Source: an uncultured Sulfitobacter sp. (lineage in GTDB: Bacteria > Pseudomonadota > Alphaproteobacteria > Rhodobacterales > Rhodobacteraceae). Taken from it: a DNA stretch of 64,000 bases. The notes under the pieces are model-generated. The model was not told the DNA's origin and did no database searches. It saw nothing but the letters and a program-made list of their open reading frames with translations. A program made the position numbers and the translations under genes. This document shows, piece after piece, positions 50,135-59,683 of the stretch. The DNA lies in NCBI GenBank assembly GCA_947492925.1, contig CANLOQ010000004.1, positions 124,001 to 188,000 of the forward strand. The letters are read 5' to 3'. Every line of letters begins with the position of its first letter. Positions within the stretch are counted from its first letter, which is position 1.

Positions 50135-50652
50135 TTGTTTGCAGTACTGATGATCTGCCTTGGCCTGGCCCCCTTGGTTCATCACGCTGATCAGGGCGAC
50201 CCGCACCTGAACGTCCTTCCGCGAACCCAGAGAAAATCAAACAGGATCGCAACGGTCACCACGCACCCAATCGATTTCGCCGCCGCACAAAAGTTCGATG
50301 AACATTATGCCGGTGCCGCGACACGCGTGCTCCGTTTGACACGTATGCTTTCTCGCAACCCTCAAAAAGACATTCCCTTCGAGGACCAATCGAGATTCAG
50401 AGTAGGCAACGGATTAGTCCGCAAACTCCGAGGATCTTCGCTCTCATAGACATAAGCATCCGATAATTTGGGGCCTTGCACTGACAAAGCAGGTCAGCGG
50501 CCATACCTACTTTCTGCACGACGGTCCGACGCGCTCAATTCTTAATGCGATCCTGTGGCGTTGAGGCGAAGCACAGGCGCAGAAACACGCTGTTGCGCAG
50601 CTCAGCAAAGAAGATCGGGACGCCCTTCTCGGCTTTCCCAGCAGCCTCTGAG
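50135..50652 (+). pseudogene. Decayed DUF1111 (di-haem oxidoreductase-like) gene
   Basis: Two separated pieces of one family can be read. The 5' piece (50135-50449) has a signal-peptide-like start (MFAVLMICLGLAPLVHHADQ), then DPHLNVLPRTQRKSNRIATV and the end FRVGNGLVRKLRGSSLS, all like the N-terminal part of DUF1111 proteins. The 3' piece (about 50470-50652) reads VSGHTYFLHDGPTRSILNAI, LW, then an in-frame TGA, then GEAQAQKHAVAQLSKEDRDA, matching the C-terminus, where WHGGEA is normal. The haem-binding middle is missing. A large internal deletion and at least one nonsense change make it non-functional. Such genes often sit in iron-uptake clusters with imelysin. Confidence 0.75.
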
Positions 50653-50824
50653 GCTGAACATTCTTGGCGCGGCTATTGCTTCTGGGAAGTTACGCAGGCC
50701 GATGGCTCTTTCAAGCTATCACCGAATAAACGCCGCATTGTCTTACTGTTATGGAAGACCGCACCTTTGATTGTCCTGAAAACCCAACGCGCCGTCCCTG
50801 TTGCGCTCCGACGTACGTCACGGG

Positions 50825-51478
50825 CTATTGTTTTCCCTCAAGCCCCACGTTTGTCATGTTGTTGGTGCCGGGGATCTTCATTTCAAAAGTCTCAGTCACC
50901 GAGGTATAGTCGTAATACCCAAGGCGCGCCAAAGGCCGGATGGCCGGAATGTCCATTTTACCGTCCGCGGTAATGACCTCATCCTTTACATGGATACGCG
51001 CCACTTCGCCGTAGACCACATCCACCCAACCGTGATTGGAACTGCCCCTTAGACGATGCGTGCTCAGGTACTTGCATTCAAACTGCGCCGGGCTTTCGGC
51101 CACACGAGGTCCGGGCGCATCCACGCAAGGCGCTGCCGTAACGCCTGCATGCACAAATTCGTCCACGTCCGCATCGACCTCCATCGCGGAAAGGTTGACC
51201 GCCTCGCGCAGATCATAGGTGGCCATATTCCACACAAACCAGCCGGTTTCTTCTGCATTGATAACCGTATGCTTGCGCTGTCCGCTGGAGAGTTGATTTG
51301 CCGCAAACATCACCATTGGTGGGTCAAACGTCAGGTTCTGCCACTGCGAATAAGGCGCAAGGTTTGCCACCCCGTCCCGGCTGACCGTGCTAAGCCAGCC
51401 GATAGGCCGGGGCACGGTGCACGATTTGAACGGCGCATAGGGAAGCGGACAATCATCCGATCTGGGATCATAATGCAT
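50825..51478 (-). CDS. Flavin reductase-like (FMN-binding split-barrel) protein
   Basis: A 217-aa protein of the DIM6/NTAB flavin reductase family. Motifs: PRPIGWLSTVSRDGVANLAP, YSQWQNLTFDPPMVMFAANQ, NMATYDLREAVNLSAMEV and FECKYLSTHRLRGSSNHGWV. It may provide reduced flavin or catalyse a flavin-dependent step. AAGGAAC is seven bases before the ATG. It is the last gene of the leftward operon with the 3-hydroxyanthranilate dioxygenase and the DapA-like gene. No flavin-dependent monooxygenase gene is adjacent. Confidence 0.82.
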   Translation of the reverse strand: MHYDPRSDDCPLPYAPFKSCTVPRPIGWLSTVSRDGVANLAPYSQWQNLTFDPPMVMFAANQLSSGQRKHTVINAEETGWFVWNMATYDLREAVNLSAMEVDADVDEFVHAGVTAAPCVDAPGPRVAESPAQFECKYLSTHRLRGSSNHGWVDVVYGEVARIHVKDEVITADGKMDIPAIRPLARLGYYDYTSVTETFEMKIPGTNNMTNVGLEGKQ

Positions 51479-51542
51479 GGGTAAGTTCCTTTGCTTTCAC
51501 AGACTCTTGCTGGCGCAGCCCGGTCTTCACGGACCGGGACGA

Positions 51543-52124
<582 letters not shown>

Positions 52125-53078
52125 TTAAAGTTTCAGACCGCAGCCTTCAAATGCACTGCGAATTTCTGCTTTCTCCGCATCTGTAAGCTCCAGCATCGGC
52201 TGGCGCACGCGGCCACCCGTCTGGCCCAGCAACTCTTGCCAATACTTCCCGAAAGCGGTCGGTTTGTCAGCAGGTTTTGATGCCTTCATTGCCTCACGTA
52301 CCGGCTCAAGGCTGTCGCGCACCATGCGGGCTTCCTCGAACTTCCCGGCAAAGGCAAGCTGCGTGTATTCATGCATCCGCATGTCGTTGGCAGTCTGCAA
52401 CTGGTAGGGCGGAGATGAGCAGAGGTAGAGCCGCCAGCCAAGTTCCTCAATATTATCAAGCCAGTCATCCTCAAGTGACGTCGAGACCTGTATTTTGTCA
52501 CCAATCATGTGGTGCAGCTTCACATACATCTCGCGTGGGACGGAATATTTGATCGCTACGATATTGGGCAACTCGGCAATGCGGGCACATTCTTCGGGCT
52601 GCATCAGATAGCCGCTGTCAGGATGGCTCCACATGGCGATGCCGATGTCGAGCTGGTCGCAGAAGGTCTTGTAATACTGATACAACACCTCGCCACGATC
52701 ATGCACAAAGCTGAGAACAGGCGCATGCAATACGATGTAATCCGCACCAGCTTCTTGCGCAAAATGCGCCAGCTCCAGCGCAGTATCCATGTTCTGATCC
52801 GAGACGGAAACAATAACGCCGGCCTTGCCCGCACATTCATCTACCGCGATTTCGATGTTGCGTTTGCGCTCCGCCACACTCATCGAGAAGAACTCGCCCT
52901 GTTTACCGGCGACAAAGAGCCCCTGTATTTTCAGATCGTCAATCCAGTGGCGGATGTTTGACCGCAACCCGGCCTCGTTCAGCGAAAGATCATCGTTAAA
53001 GGGATTGAGCGCAGCCGCCCAGATGCCTGTCATATGCTCACGGGCGTAGGCTTTGGCGTCATGTTTGGTGTATTTCAT
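52125..53078 (-). CDS. Dihydrodipicolinate synthase-family lyase/aldolase of unknown substrate
   Basis: Class-I aldolase-type TIM barrel (317 aa). The Schiff-base Lys is in PNIVAIKYSVPREMYVKLHH; the oxoacid loop reads IQGLFVAGKQGEFFSMSVAE instead of the usual GTTGE. The segment where DapA carries its Tyr dyad reads DYIVLHAPVLSFVHDRGEVL, so a lysine-biosynthesis role is unlikely. The ATG at 53078 has ACAGGT upstream and is preferred to 53111. It is the first gene of the leftward operon with nbaC. An aldolase or hydratase step on a ring-cleavage product is plausible. Confidence 0.83.
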   Translation of the reverse strand: MKYTKHDAKAYAREHMTGIWAAALNPFNDDLSLNEAGLRSNIRHWIDDLKIQGLFVAGKQGEFFSMSVAERKRNIEIAVDECAGKAGVIVSVSDQNMDTALELAHFAQEAGADYIVLHAPVLSFVHDRGEVLYQYYKTFCDQLDIGIAMWSHPDSGYLMQPEECARIAELPNIVAIKYSVPREMYVKLHHMIGDKIQVSTSLEDDWLDNIEELGWRLYLCSSPPYQLQTANDMRMHEYTQLAFAGKFEEARMVRDSLEPVREAMKASKPADKPTAFGKYWQELLGQTGGRVRQPMLELTDAEKAEIRSAFEGCGLKL

Positions 53079-53161
53079 CGGACAGACCTGTCTATGGCGA
53101 ACTGGATGCACCTAAGGAAGCCCTACCAAGCCGGTTTTGCCAATTCGAAACGCCAGAAATA

Positions 53162-53206
53162 GATATCAATAAAATATATATCCACACCGTATCAATTTCA
53201 CCTATG
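53162..53206. promoter_or_regulatory. Divergent promoter motif of the kynurenine-linked operons
   Basis: The 153-bp region between the two operons contains GATATCAATA, then ATCCACAC and ATCAATTTCAC. The same blocks recur in the same order, more tightly spaced, upstream of the aldehyde dehydrogenase gene (54970-55000). A LysR-type gene lies between, so these are likely its binding sites. Confidence 0.55.
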
Positions 53207-53231
53207 TTGCAGTCAAGCGGAAGGATATCCC

Positions 53232-54008
53232 ATGAAAATAGCTCTGATCGGCAACGGTGCAATCGCACAATATGTGCAACGCGGGCTCGAACATCGCCCC
53301 CATAGCATTGAGGCTATCCTCATGCGGCCGGCACGCGTGGTAGAGGAACCGGACCTCTTTGTGGGGTCTGTACGGGACCTGCGCGATGACCTTGATCTGG
53401 TGATTGACTGCGCGGGCCACGCGGCCCTTGCTGCACATGGTCCGGCGATTTTGGCGCGGGGCATTGATCTGCTGACAATCTCGCTCGGCGCTTTGGCGGA
53501 CGAAAGTTTGCACCAGACCCTTGAAGCGGCGGCCCGCACAGGAGGGGCAAAACTGCATCTGGCAAGTGGCGCGATTGGCGCGCTAGACTGCCTTCAGGCC
53601 GCGCGTGTCGGGCAGCTGGATCAGGTGACCTATGTTGGCCGCAAACCACCGGCGGGCTGGGCCGGGTCACCGGCGGAAGACAAGATTGACCTCTCCGCCC
53701 TTACCGCAGGTGCACAGACACATTTCGAAGGCACAGCACGGGAAGCGGCGCTGGCTTACCCCAAGAACGCCAATGTCGCGGCGGCAGTTGCCCTTGCAGG
53801 TCTTGGCTTTGACAACACTTCGGTGCGCTTGATCGCGGATGCCGGCGTCAGCGCCAATATTCACGAGGTCGAAGCAAAGGGTGACTTTGGCAGCTTCGCC
53901 TTTCAGATCAGCGGACAATCCCTCCCAGACAATCCGCGCAGCTCTGCCTTGGCGGCGATGAGCGTGATCAGCAAAATCGACACGCTGAATGCGGCAATCG
54001 CGCTGTGA
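53232..54008 (+). CDS. Aspartate dehydrogenase-like (NadX family) protein
   Basis: NAD(P)-dependent oxidoreductase (258 aa). Rossmann motif MKIALIGNGAIAQYVQRGLE; central VIDCAGHAALAAHGPAILAR; LHLASGAIGALDCLQAARVG; KNANVAAAVALAGLGFDNTS and the C-terminal GQSLPDNPRSSALAAMSVIS, all NadX-like. NadX converts L-aspartate to iminoaspartate. Next to 3-hydroxyanthranilate and kynurenine genes it might instead deaminate or reduce an amino-acid intermediate, or link to quinolinate/NAD synthesis. GGAAGGA precedes the ATG. The stop overlaps the LysR start. Confidence 0.85.
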   Translation: MKIALIGNGAIAQYVQRGLEHRPHSIEAILMRPARVVEEPDLFVGSVRDLRDDLDLVIDCAGHAALAAHGPAILARGIDLLTISLGALADESLHQTLEAAARTGGAKLHLASGAIGALDCLQAARVGQLDQVTYVGRKPPAGWAGSPAEDKIDLSALTAGAQTHFEGTAREAALAYPKNANVAAAVALAGLGFDNTSVRLIADAGVSANIHEVEAKGDFGSFAFQISGQSLPDNPRSSALAAMSVISKIDTLNAAIAL

Positions 54009-54949
54009 TTGCCAAGCATTCGCGCATCGTTGATCGTGCTTTGACACGGCTCAAGTTACGTCAGCTGCGCCTTCTGGTCGCCGTTGGTACGCATGGCAGC
54101 ATCCAGAACGCAGCGCGTGAACTGGGAATATCTCAGCCCGCCGCAACCAAAATGATTCAGGATCTCGAGATTGATTTTGAGGTGACGCTGTTCACGCGTA
54201 CCAATCGGGGTGTGGTGCCAACCGTCTTTGGCGAAACGTTGATCCGTCATGGCAAACTAATCTTTGCCCAAGTGTCGAATGCCGCACAGGAACTGGACGA
54301 TTTGAACGAGGGCAACAGCGGGCGCGTGGTGGTCGGCACACTGCTTGCGGCATCAACGAAACTGCTGCCCGCAGCCATCGCTACCGTGCTGCACGACCGG
54401 CCCAAAATTGCGATAAGGATCAACGAAGGCACCAATGAAGTTTTGATGCCCGCACTGCTCTCGGGTGAGATCGACCTTGTCGTTGGTCGCCTGCCCGCGC
54501 ACCGGCACCGCGACAAACTGCAACAGGAAAAACTGTTTGAGGACCGCGTCACGGCTGTTGTCGGCAACGATCATCCTCTCGCGCAGGTCACATCACTGCC
54601 GTTTGAACGGATCAAACCCTTCGGATGGATATTACCGCCCGCGCAGACGACCCTGCGTCGCCAGATTGACCAGTTCTTTATCAATCAAGACCAATACACC
54701 CCTCCGTTTGCGATTGAATCGGTTTCCTATCTGGCAAATCGGGCGATGCTCCAATCCAGCGACTGGATCGGTTTGATGCCCGCCGAAGTGGTGCAGCAAG
54801 ACATTGAGAACCGCAATCTCACCGCGCTGGATTGGGAGGTTCCCTTTGGTCGAAGCCCCATCGGCCTGACCTTTCGCAGTGACAACAGCCTTTCCCCTGC
54901 TGCCAATGCCTTCAAAGACGCGCTGCATATCGCAGCGAAAGCGCGGTAA
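54005..54949 (+). CDS. LysR-family transcriptional regulator
   Basis: A 314-aa LysR protein with GTG start overlapping the previous stop (GTGA). Helix-turn-helix: LKLRQLRLLVAVGTHGSIQN, AARELGISQPAATKMIQDLE, VTLFTRTNRGVVPTVFGETL. Substrate-binding domain follows (VVVGTLLAASTKLLPAAIAT; EVLMPALLSGEIDLVVGRLP). It is unusual in being within the operon it probably controls. Likely effector: a kynurenine-pathway intermediate. Confidence 0.93.
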   Translation: MIAKHSRIVDRALTRLKLRQLRLLVAVGTHGSIQNAARELGISQPAATKMIQDLEIDFEVTLFTRTNRGVVPTVFGETLIRHGKLIFAQVSNAAQELDDLNEGNSGRVVVGTLLAASTKLLPAAIATVLHDRPKIAIRINEGTNEVLMPALLSGEIDLVVGRLPAHRHRDKLQQEKLFEDRVTAVVGNDHPLAQVTSLPFERIKPFGWILPPAQTTLRRQIDQFFINQDQYTPPFAIESVSYLANRAMLQSSDWIGLMPAEVVQQDIENRNLTALDWEVPFGRSPIGLTFRSDNSLSPAANAFKDALHIAAKAR

Positions 54950-54969
54950 GTGCTGGTATTTGTGAAACT

Positions 54970-55000
54970 GATATCAATATCCACTCAATTCACTTGAAAT
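54970..55000. promoter_or_regulatory. Second copy of the LysR-associated promoter motif
   Basis: GATATCAATA followed by TCCAC and CAATTCAC in the 103-bp gap between the lysR and aldehyde dehydrogenase genes; it mirrors the blocks at 53162-53206. It suggests a separate regulated promoter for the last two genes of the run. Confidence 0.5.
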
Positions 55001-55052
55001 GATGTCCGGAATTGAATGATCTGAGTGTGGAAATGAGAGGAGCGCGAGATCC

Positions 55053-56483
55053 ATGTATCCAGAGCTGAAACTGTTTGTTGGCGGTGAGTGGCGCACGACA
55101 CGCCGTGATATGGCCGTGGTTAACCCCGCAACAGAGCAGGAGCTTGGCCGTCTGCCCTGCGCCGATATCAGCGACCTGGACGATGCGCTTGCCGCCGCCG
55201 AGGAAGGGTTTCGCATCTGGTCTGCAACCTCGCCCCGGGAACGCGGTGATACAATCCTGCGCGCTGCCGCTTTGATGCGTGAACGGCAGGAAGAGATCGC
55301 GCAGTCCATCACACTTGAGCACGGCAAGCCCCTCGCACAGGCCCGTCTGGAAGTGATCCGCGGTGCCGAATTTTTCGAATGGGACGCGGGCGAAGCGATG
55401 CGCACTTACGGTCGCGTCATTCCCGCCGCACGGGGACACAAAATGTCTGTCCATCATCAGCCCATCGGCGTCGTCGCCGCTTTCTCGCCGTGGAACTTCC
55501 CGATGAGCCAGCCTGCCCGTAAGATTGCGGGGGCGCTGGCCTCTGGCTGTTCAATCATTCTCAAGGCAGCAGAGGAAACACCCGCCGGGGCGTTACACAT
55601 CGCCCGCGCCTTCGAGGATGCAGGATTGCCTGCCGGTGTGCTGAACCTTGTCTTCGGCGACCCCGCCGAGATTTCCAGCCATCTGATCAAGCAGGATTCA
55701 GTGCGCCTTGTGGCGTTCACCGGCTCAACACCCGTTGGTCGCCATCTGACAACGCTGGCGTCCGAAAACATGACTTCTGTCCTGATGGAACTTGGTGGCC
55801 ATGCGCCCGTGATTGTTTGCGAAGATACGGACGTGATAGCAGCGGCGACCTCTGGTGCCATCCGCAAAATGCGAAACGCCGGTCAGGTTTGCACCTCGCC
55901 CACGCGGTTCTTTGTTCATGAGGCGATTTTTGACGCCTTCGTCGACGCCTTTGTGGCCCGCGCAGAGCAAACGGTTGTCGGCAATGGCATGGACGCTGGC
56001 GTAGAAATGGGCCCCCTGGCAAATGACCGCCGTGTGCCTGCCCTGACTGCATTGGTTGAAGATGCCCGCGCCAAGGGGGCGAGGGTCGCAACGGGCGGCG
56101 CGCGCCACGGCGACACAGGATATTTTTTTGAGCCCACCGTTCTGGTGAATGTGCCCGATGATGCGCGCGTCATGCAGGAAGAACCCTTCGGCCCGCTGGC
56201 TGTTATCAACCCCGTCAAATCGCTCGACGATGCAATCGCGCGCGCCAATTCTGTACCCTACGGGCTGGCCGGATACGCCTTTACCAACCGTGCAGACTAT
56301 ATCGACCGCATGATTGACGAGGTTGAAGTCGGCAATCTGTCGATCAACACGCTTGAAGCCTCCATGCCAGAAACACCCTTCGGTGGCGTAAAGTCCAGCG
56401 GTTACGGTCGCGAGGGTGGCTCGGAAGGGCTGGACAACTATATGACAATCAAGAATGTCTGGCATTCATCCCAGATCGCGTAA
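55053..56483 (+). CDS. NAD(P)-dependent aldehyde dehydrogenase (semialdehyde type)
   Basis: ALDH-superfamily enzyme (476 aa). Motifs: SPWNFPMSQPARKIAGALAS, GSTPVGRHLTTLASENM, SVLMELGGHAPVIVCEDTDV (catalytic Glu), GQVCTSPTRFFVHEAIFDAF (catalytic Cys) and EPFGPLAVINPVKSLDDAIA. It resembles succinate-semialdehyde dehydrogenases. Here a 2-aminomuconate-semialdehyde-like compound is an alternative substrate. AGGAG is nine bases upstream of the ATG. It precedes kynU by 36 bp. Confidence 0.88.
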   Translation: MYPELKLFVGGEWRTTRRDMAVVNPATEQELGRLPCADISDLDDALAAAEEGFRIWSATSPRERGDTILRAAALMRERQEEIAQSITLEHGKPLAQARLEVIRGAEFFEWDAGEAMRTYGRVIPAARGHKMSVHHQPIGVVAAFSPWNFPMSQPARKIAGALASGCSIILKAAEETPAGALHIARAFEDAGLPAGVLNLVFGDPAEISSHLIKQDSVRLVAFTGSTPVGRHLTTLASENMTSVLMELGGHAPVIVCEDTDVIAAATSGAIRKMRNAGQVCTSPTRFFVHEAIFDAFVDAFVARAEQTVVGNGMDAGVEMGPLANDRRVPALTALVEDARAKGARVATGGARHGDTGYFFEPTVLVNVPDDARVMQEEPFGPLAVINPVKSLDDAIARANSVPYGLAGYAFTNRADYIDRMIDEVEVGNLSINTLEASMPETPFGGVKSSGYGREGGSEGLDNYMTIKNVWHSSQIA

Positions 56484-56519
56484 CCGTACCGCGGCTTTTC
56501 GAACATCAGGAAGTGAACA

Positions 56520-57776
56520 ATGAACGCTCATCCGACCCCACTCACCCGCGCCGATACTCAGAAAATGGACGATGCCGATCCTATCGCCCACCTGCGCGAT
56601 CGCTTTGAATTGCCGGAAGGCGATATCTATCTGGACGGAAATTCACTCGGTGCGTTGCCAAACGGTGTAATGGAACGGCTTGAGGTTGCTGTAAAAAAGG
56701 AATGGGGTCAGGGATTGATCCGCAGCTGGAATGACGCTGATTGGTATCCTGCCCCACAGCGCGCCGGTACAGCGATTGCGCGCATTTTGGGCGCGGATGA
56801 TGATGAGGTGATCGTCTGCGATTCCATTTCCGTCAACCTGTTCAAACTGCTGGTGGGCGCGCTGCGCATGCGCAAGGACCGCAAGATCATTATCTCTGAA
56901 ATCGGCAACTTTCCCACGGACGTTTATATCAATACCGAAGTGGCAAATATGATGGGCTGCGAATTGCGCTGTGTCATGCCTGAGGATGTTGAGCAGGCCA
57001 TTGATGACGCAGGCGAAGACCTCGCGCTCGTCCAATTGACGCATGTGCATTACAAGTCTGGCCGCATCTATGACATGGCCGGCATTACCAAGCGCGCGCA
57101 GGACCTTGGCGGTCTGGTGATCTGGGATCTGGCGCATTCCGCAGGATGCCTGCCGGTGCAACTGAACGCCTGCAACGCCGATTTTGCGGTGGGCTGCGGT
57201 TACAAATATTTGAATGGCGGCCCCGGTGCGCCTGCGTTTGTGTTTGTCGCCCGACGTCATTTTGACGCCATGAACCAACCCCTGCGCGGATGGCACGGAC
57301 ATGCCGAACCCTTTGCCTTTACCCAGGAATACAAACCGCATCCCACCATCGACCAAATGCTGACGGGCACAGCTTCGCAGCTGGCGACATTGGCTTTGGA
57401 AACAGCGATGGAAGTGTTCAAAGACGTCGATATGAACGTGCTACGCCAGAAAAACATGGCGCTGGGGGATTTGTTCATCGCCTTGGTCGAGCAGGAGCTT
57501 GGCGGCATGGGGTTTGCGCTTGCCAGCCCTAAAGATGCCGAACAGCGTGGTTCTCAGGTCTCGCTGACCCACGAAAACGGCTATGCCATCGTGCAGGCGC
57601 TGATCGCGCGCGGTGTGGTCGGGGACTTCCGTGCGCCGGATATTCTGCGGTTTGGCTTTGCGGCCCCTTACGTGCGCTATGTCGATATCTGGGATTCAAT
57701 TGCGCATCTGCGCGAGGTCATGGAAACCGGCGAATGGAATCAACCCCAGTTCATCGAAAAACGCGCTGTCACCTGA
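56520..57776 (+). CDS. kynU: Kynureninase
   Basis: PLP enzyme (418 aa) that cleaves kynurenine or 3-hydroxykynurenine to anthranilate or 3-hydroxyanthranilate plus alanine. Motifs: EGDIYLDGNSLGALPNGVME, SWNDADWYPAPQRAGTAIAR, VCDSISVNLFKLLVGALRMR, VIWDLAHSAGCLPVQLNACN and the PLP-Lys in GCGYKYLNGGPGAP, then QPLRGWHGHAEPFAFTQEYK. AGGAAG precedes the ATG. It supplies the dioxygenase encoded across the divergent promoter. The upstream enzymes (tryptophan dioxygenase, kynurenine formamidase, monooxygenase) are not in the window. Confidence 0.95.
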   Translation: MNAHPTPLTRADTQKMDDADPIAHLRDRFELPEGDIYLDGNSLGALPNGVMERLEVAVKKEWGQGLIRSWNDADWYPAPQRAGTAIARILGADDDEVIVCDSISVNLFKLLVGALRMRKDRKIIISEIGNFPTDVYINTEVANMMGCELRCVMPEDVEQAIDDAGEDLALVQLTHVHYKSGRIYDMAGITKRAQDLGGLVIWDLAHSAGCLPVQLNACNADFAVGCGYKYLNGGPGAPAFVFVARRHFDAMNQPLRGWHGHAEPFAFTQEYKPHPTIDQMLTGTASQLATLALETAMEVFKDVDMNVLRQKNMALGDLFIALVEQELGGMGFALASPKDAEQRGSQVSLTHENGYAIVQALIARGVVGDFRAPDILRFGFAAPYVRYVDIWDSIAHLREVMETGEWNQPQFIEKRAVT

Positions 57777-57788
57777 CACTGGTCCAGC

Positions 57789-57815
57789 GCCCCGCACGTG
57801 GGACGCGCGCGGGGC
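57789..57815. terminator. Possible hairpin between kynU and the sulfatase gene
   Basis: GCCCCGC and GCGGGGC can pair around an 11-nt loop between two convergent genes. There is no clear T-run on either strand, so termination is only suggested. Confidence 0.35.
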
Positions 57816-57822
57816 CGTTCAC

Positions 57823-59442
57823 CTACTGGTCTTTTAAACCTTGCTCAGCCTTCCAGGCGGCAAGCTCTTCTTCGTCCCAGAAGCCCAGATAGACGCCTTC
57901 GACCGCATCATCGTGGCACATGTCATTGTCGATCTTTTCGTCCGACAGCGTAACGCGATTGTGCTGTCTGCGGGCCCAATCGAACATTGCGGAAGAAAGG
58001 CGCGTAATCTCATGCGCATAGTTTTCATCTGCACCAAGATCGACAAATTCGTCCGGGTCCGTCTCCAGATCGAACAGCATCGGGCGATGCCCCTCAACCC
58101 AGATCATTTTCCAGCGCCCGTCAAATACCATTGTCAGAAGGCAGGATTTGGCGTTGGGGCTGAGATGCCTGAGATGCGCGCGGGTGGAGTAGTCATATTC
58201 CGAAATGGCATAGGCGCGCGGCGTGGTCGCTTTGCCATGCAGGCGAGGCAACAGTGAGCGTCCCTCCAGAATATGATCCGGCACCGGGCCGCCAAAATAC
58301 TCCACAAACGTCGGCGCTAGATCAATCGCTTCGGTCAGGTCGGTGACCACCTGCCCCCGCGTCGCATCCGCATTTTTGCTAGGGTCGACGATGATCATCG
58401 GGATGCGGGCGGATGGATCGTGAAACAGGTCCTTCTCGCCCATCCAGTGATCGCCAAGGTAATCGCCATGATCGGAGGTAAACACGATCAACGTATCCTC
58501 CGCCTGCCCGCTGTCCTTGAGATAGGTCATCAGCCGCCCGATCTGGTCATCAATCTGGGTGATGAGGCCCATGTAGGCGGGGATCACCGCCTTTCGCACC
58601 TCATCGCGGCTGAACGCCTGCGAATAACGGTATCCGTATTGTGCAGCCATCAAAGGATGCGGGTTCTCCAATTCCACCTCGGATCGTTTCACCGGCAGAA
58701 CGTCCTGCTCACCATACATGTCGTGGTAAGGTGCGGGCACGATATAGGGCCAGTGCGGCTTGATAAAGCTCAGGTGCAGGCACCATTGATCGTCTTTCGC
58801 CTGCTCCATAAATTCGATCGCGCGGGCGGTGGTATAGGACGTTTCGGAATCTTCCTCGGCCACTGCCGCCGGTTCAGTGCTATGTTTCAAAAGCCAGCCA
58901 GAGAGGATTTCACCGTCGTCCGATTTGCCGGAGTTTGCAGCCGTATGCCAAGGGTTATGGCCCTCGTACCCTCGGGCCTTCAGGTGCTCTTTGTATTTCG
59001 ACGGGTTGCCCGCTGCCCCCTCCGGCACCACGCCGTCGCTGCGGTCCCAGACCTCAAACCCGCATTCCGCAACCAGCGCACCAATGTCGCTGTCCATATC
59101 AATGCCCAGCCGTGCCATCCCCTCAAGATCGGCGCGCATATGGGTTTTGCCACAAAGTACCGTGCGCACGCCCAAAGGGCGCAGATGATCGCCCAACGTC
59201 ATTTCACCCACCCGCAAGGGGTAGCTGTTCCATGTCGATCCGTGGCTGCGCACGTAGCGGCCCGTGTAAAAGCTCATCCGACTGGGACCGCAGATGGGGG
59301 ATTGTACGTAAGTCCGGTCAAACCGCACCCCACGGGCAGCCAGCGCGTCAATATTCGGCGTTTTGATGCTGGGGTGGCCTGTGCATCCCAGATAATCGAA
59401 CCGCAGCTGATCACACATGATGAAAAGGATTTTCTTTGGCAT
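57823..59442 (-). CDS. Sulfatase / phosphonate monoester hydrolase family protein
   Basis: Alkaline-phosphatase-superfamily hydrolase (539 aa) without a signal peptide, so probably cytosolic. Metal-site motif MCDQLRFDYLGCTGHPSIKT; the formylglycine signature SPICGPSRMSFYTGRY (Cys-X-Pro-Ser-Arg); FTSDHGDYLGDHWMGEKDLF with further metal ligands. The Cys would be converted to formylglycine by an anaerobic or aerobic maturase, not found here. AGGAG is six bases before the ATG. Length and lack of secretion fit aryl-sulfatase/phosphonate hydrolases. It ends near kynU on the opposite strand, and the substrate is unknown. Confidence 0.9.
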   Translation of the reverse strand: MPKKILFIMCDQLRFDYLGCTGHPSIKTPNIDALAARGVRFDRTYVQSPICGPSRMSFYTGRYVRSHGSTWNSYPLRVGEMTLGDHLRPLGVRTVLCGKTHMRADLEGMARLGIDMDSDIGALVAECGFEVWDRSDGVVPEGAAGNPSKYKEHLKARGYEGHNPWHTAANSGKSDDGEILSGWLLKHSTEPAAVAEEDSETSYTTARAIEFMEQAKDDQWCLHLSFIKPHWPYIVPAPYHDMYGEQDVLPVKRSEVELENPHPLMAAQYGYRYSQAFSRDEVRKAVIPAYMGLITQIDDQIGRLMTYLKDSGQAEDTLIVFTSDHGDYLGDHWMGEKDLFHDPSARIPMIIVDPSKNADATRGQVVTDLTEAIDLAPTFVEYFGGPVPDHILEGRSLLPRLHGKATTPRAYAISEYDYSTRAHLRHLSPNAKSCLLTMVFDGRWKMIWVEGHRPMLFDLETDPDEFVDLGADENYAHEITRLSSAMFDWARRQHNRVTLSDEKIDNDMCHDDAVEGVYLGFWDEEELAAWKAEQGLKDQ

Positions 59443-59683
59443 TTCATCTCCTGAAATTCTGGCCGCCGGAACCTGCTCCTAAAGCTACCCTACCACCGTT
59501 GCCAGACCAAGAAAGCCAACGTAGGCAGTGTCATAGCAATGGACTGGATTGCATTGTGCACGGTGTGAGCCGCCACCAAAAGATCATGGTTGTTTCACAC
59601 CTTGGGGTCAATTTGGTAATTCAAACGCGCACGCTGGAATATCGCAAAGCTTCGCATAACTGAAAGTTGGTTCTGCATCGCTA

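Noticed and set aside
50545-50973. Rightward frame of 142 codons overlapping the DUF1111 remnant and the flavin reductase gene
   Set aside because: It reads in another frame across the pseudogene end and opposite a real gene; no homology recognised.
58420-59454. Rightward open frame of 344 codons opposite the sulfatase gene
   Set aside because: Lies entirely opposite a gene with intact catalytic motifs; its translation looks like a random shadow.
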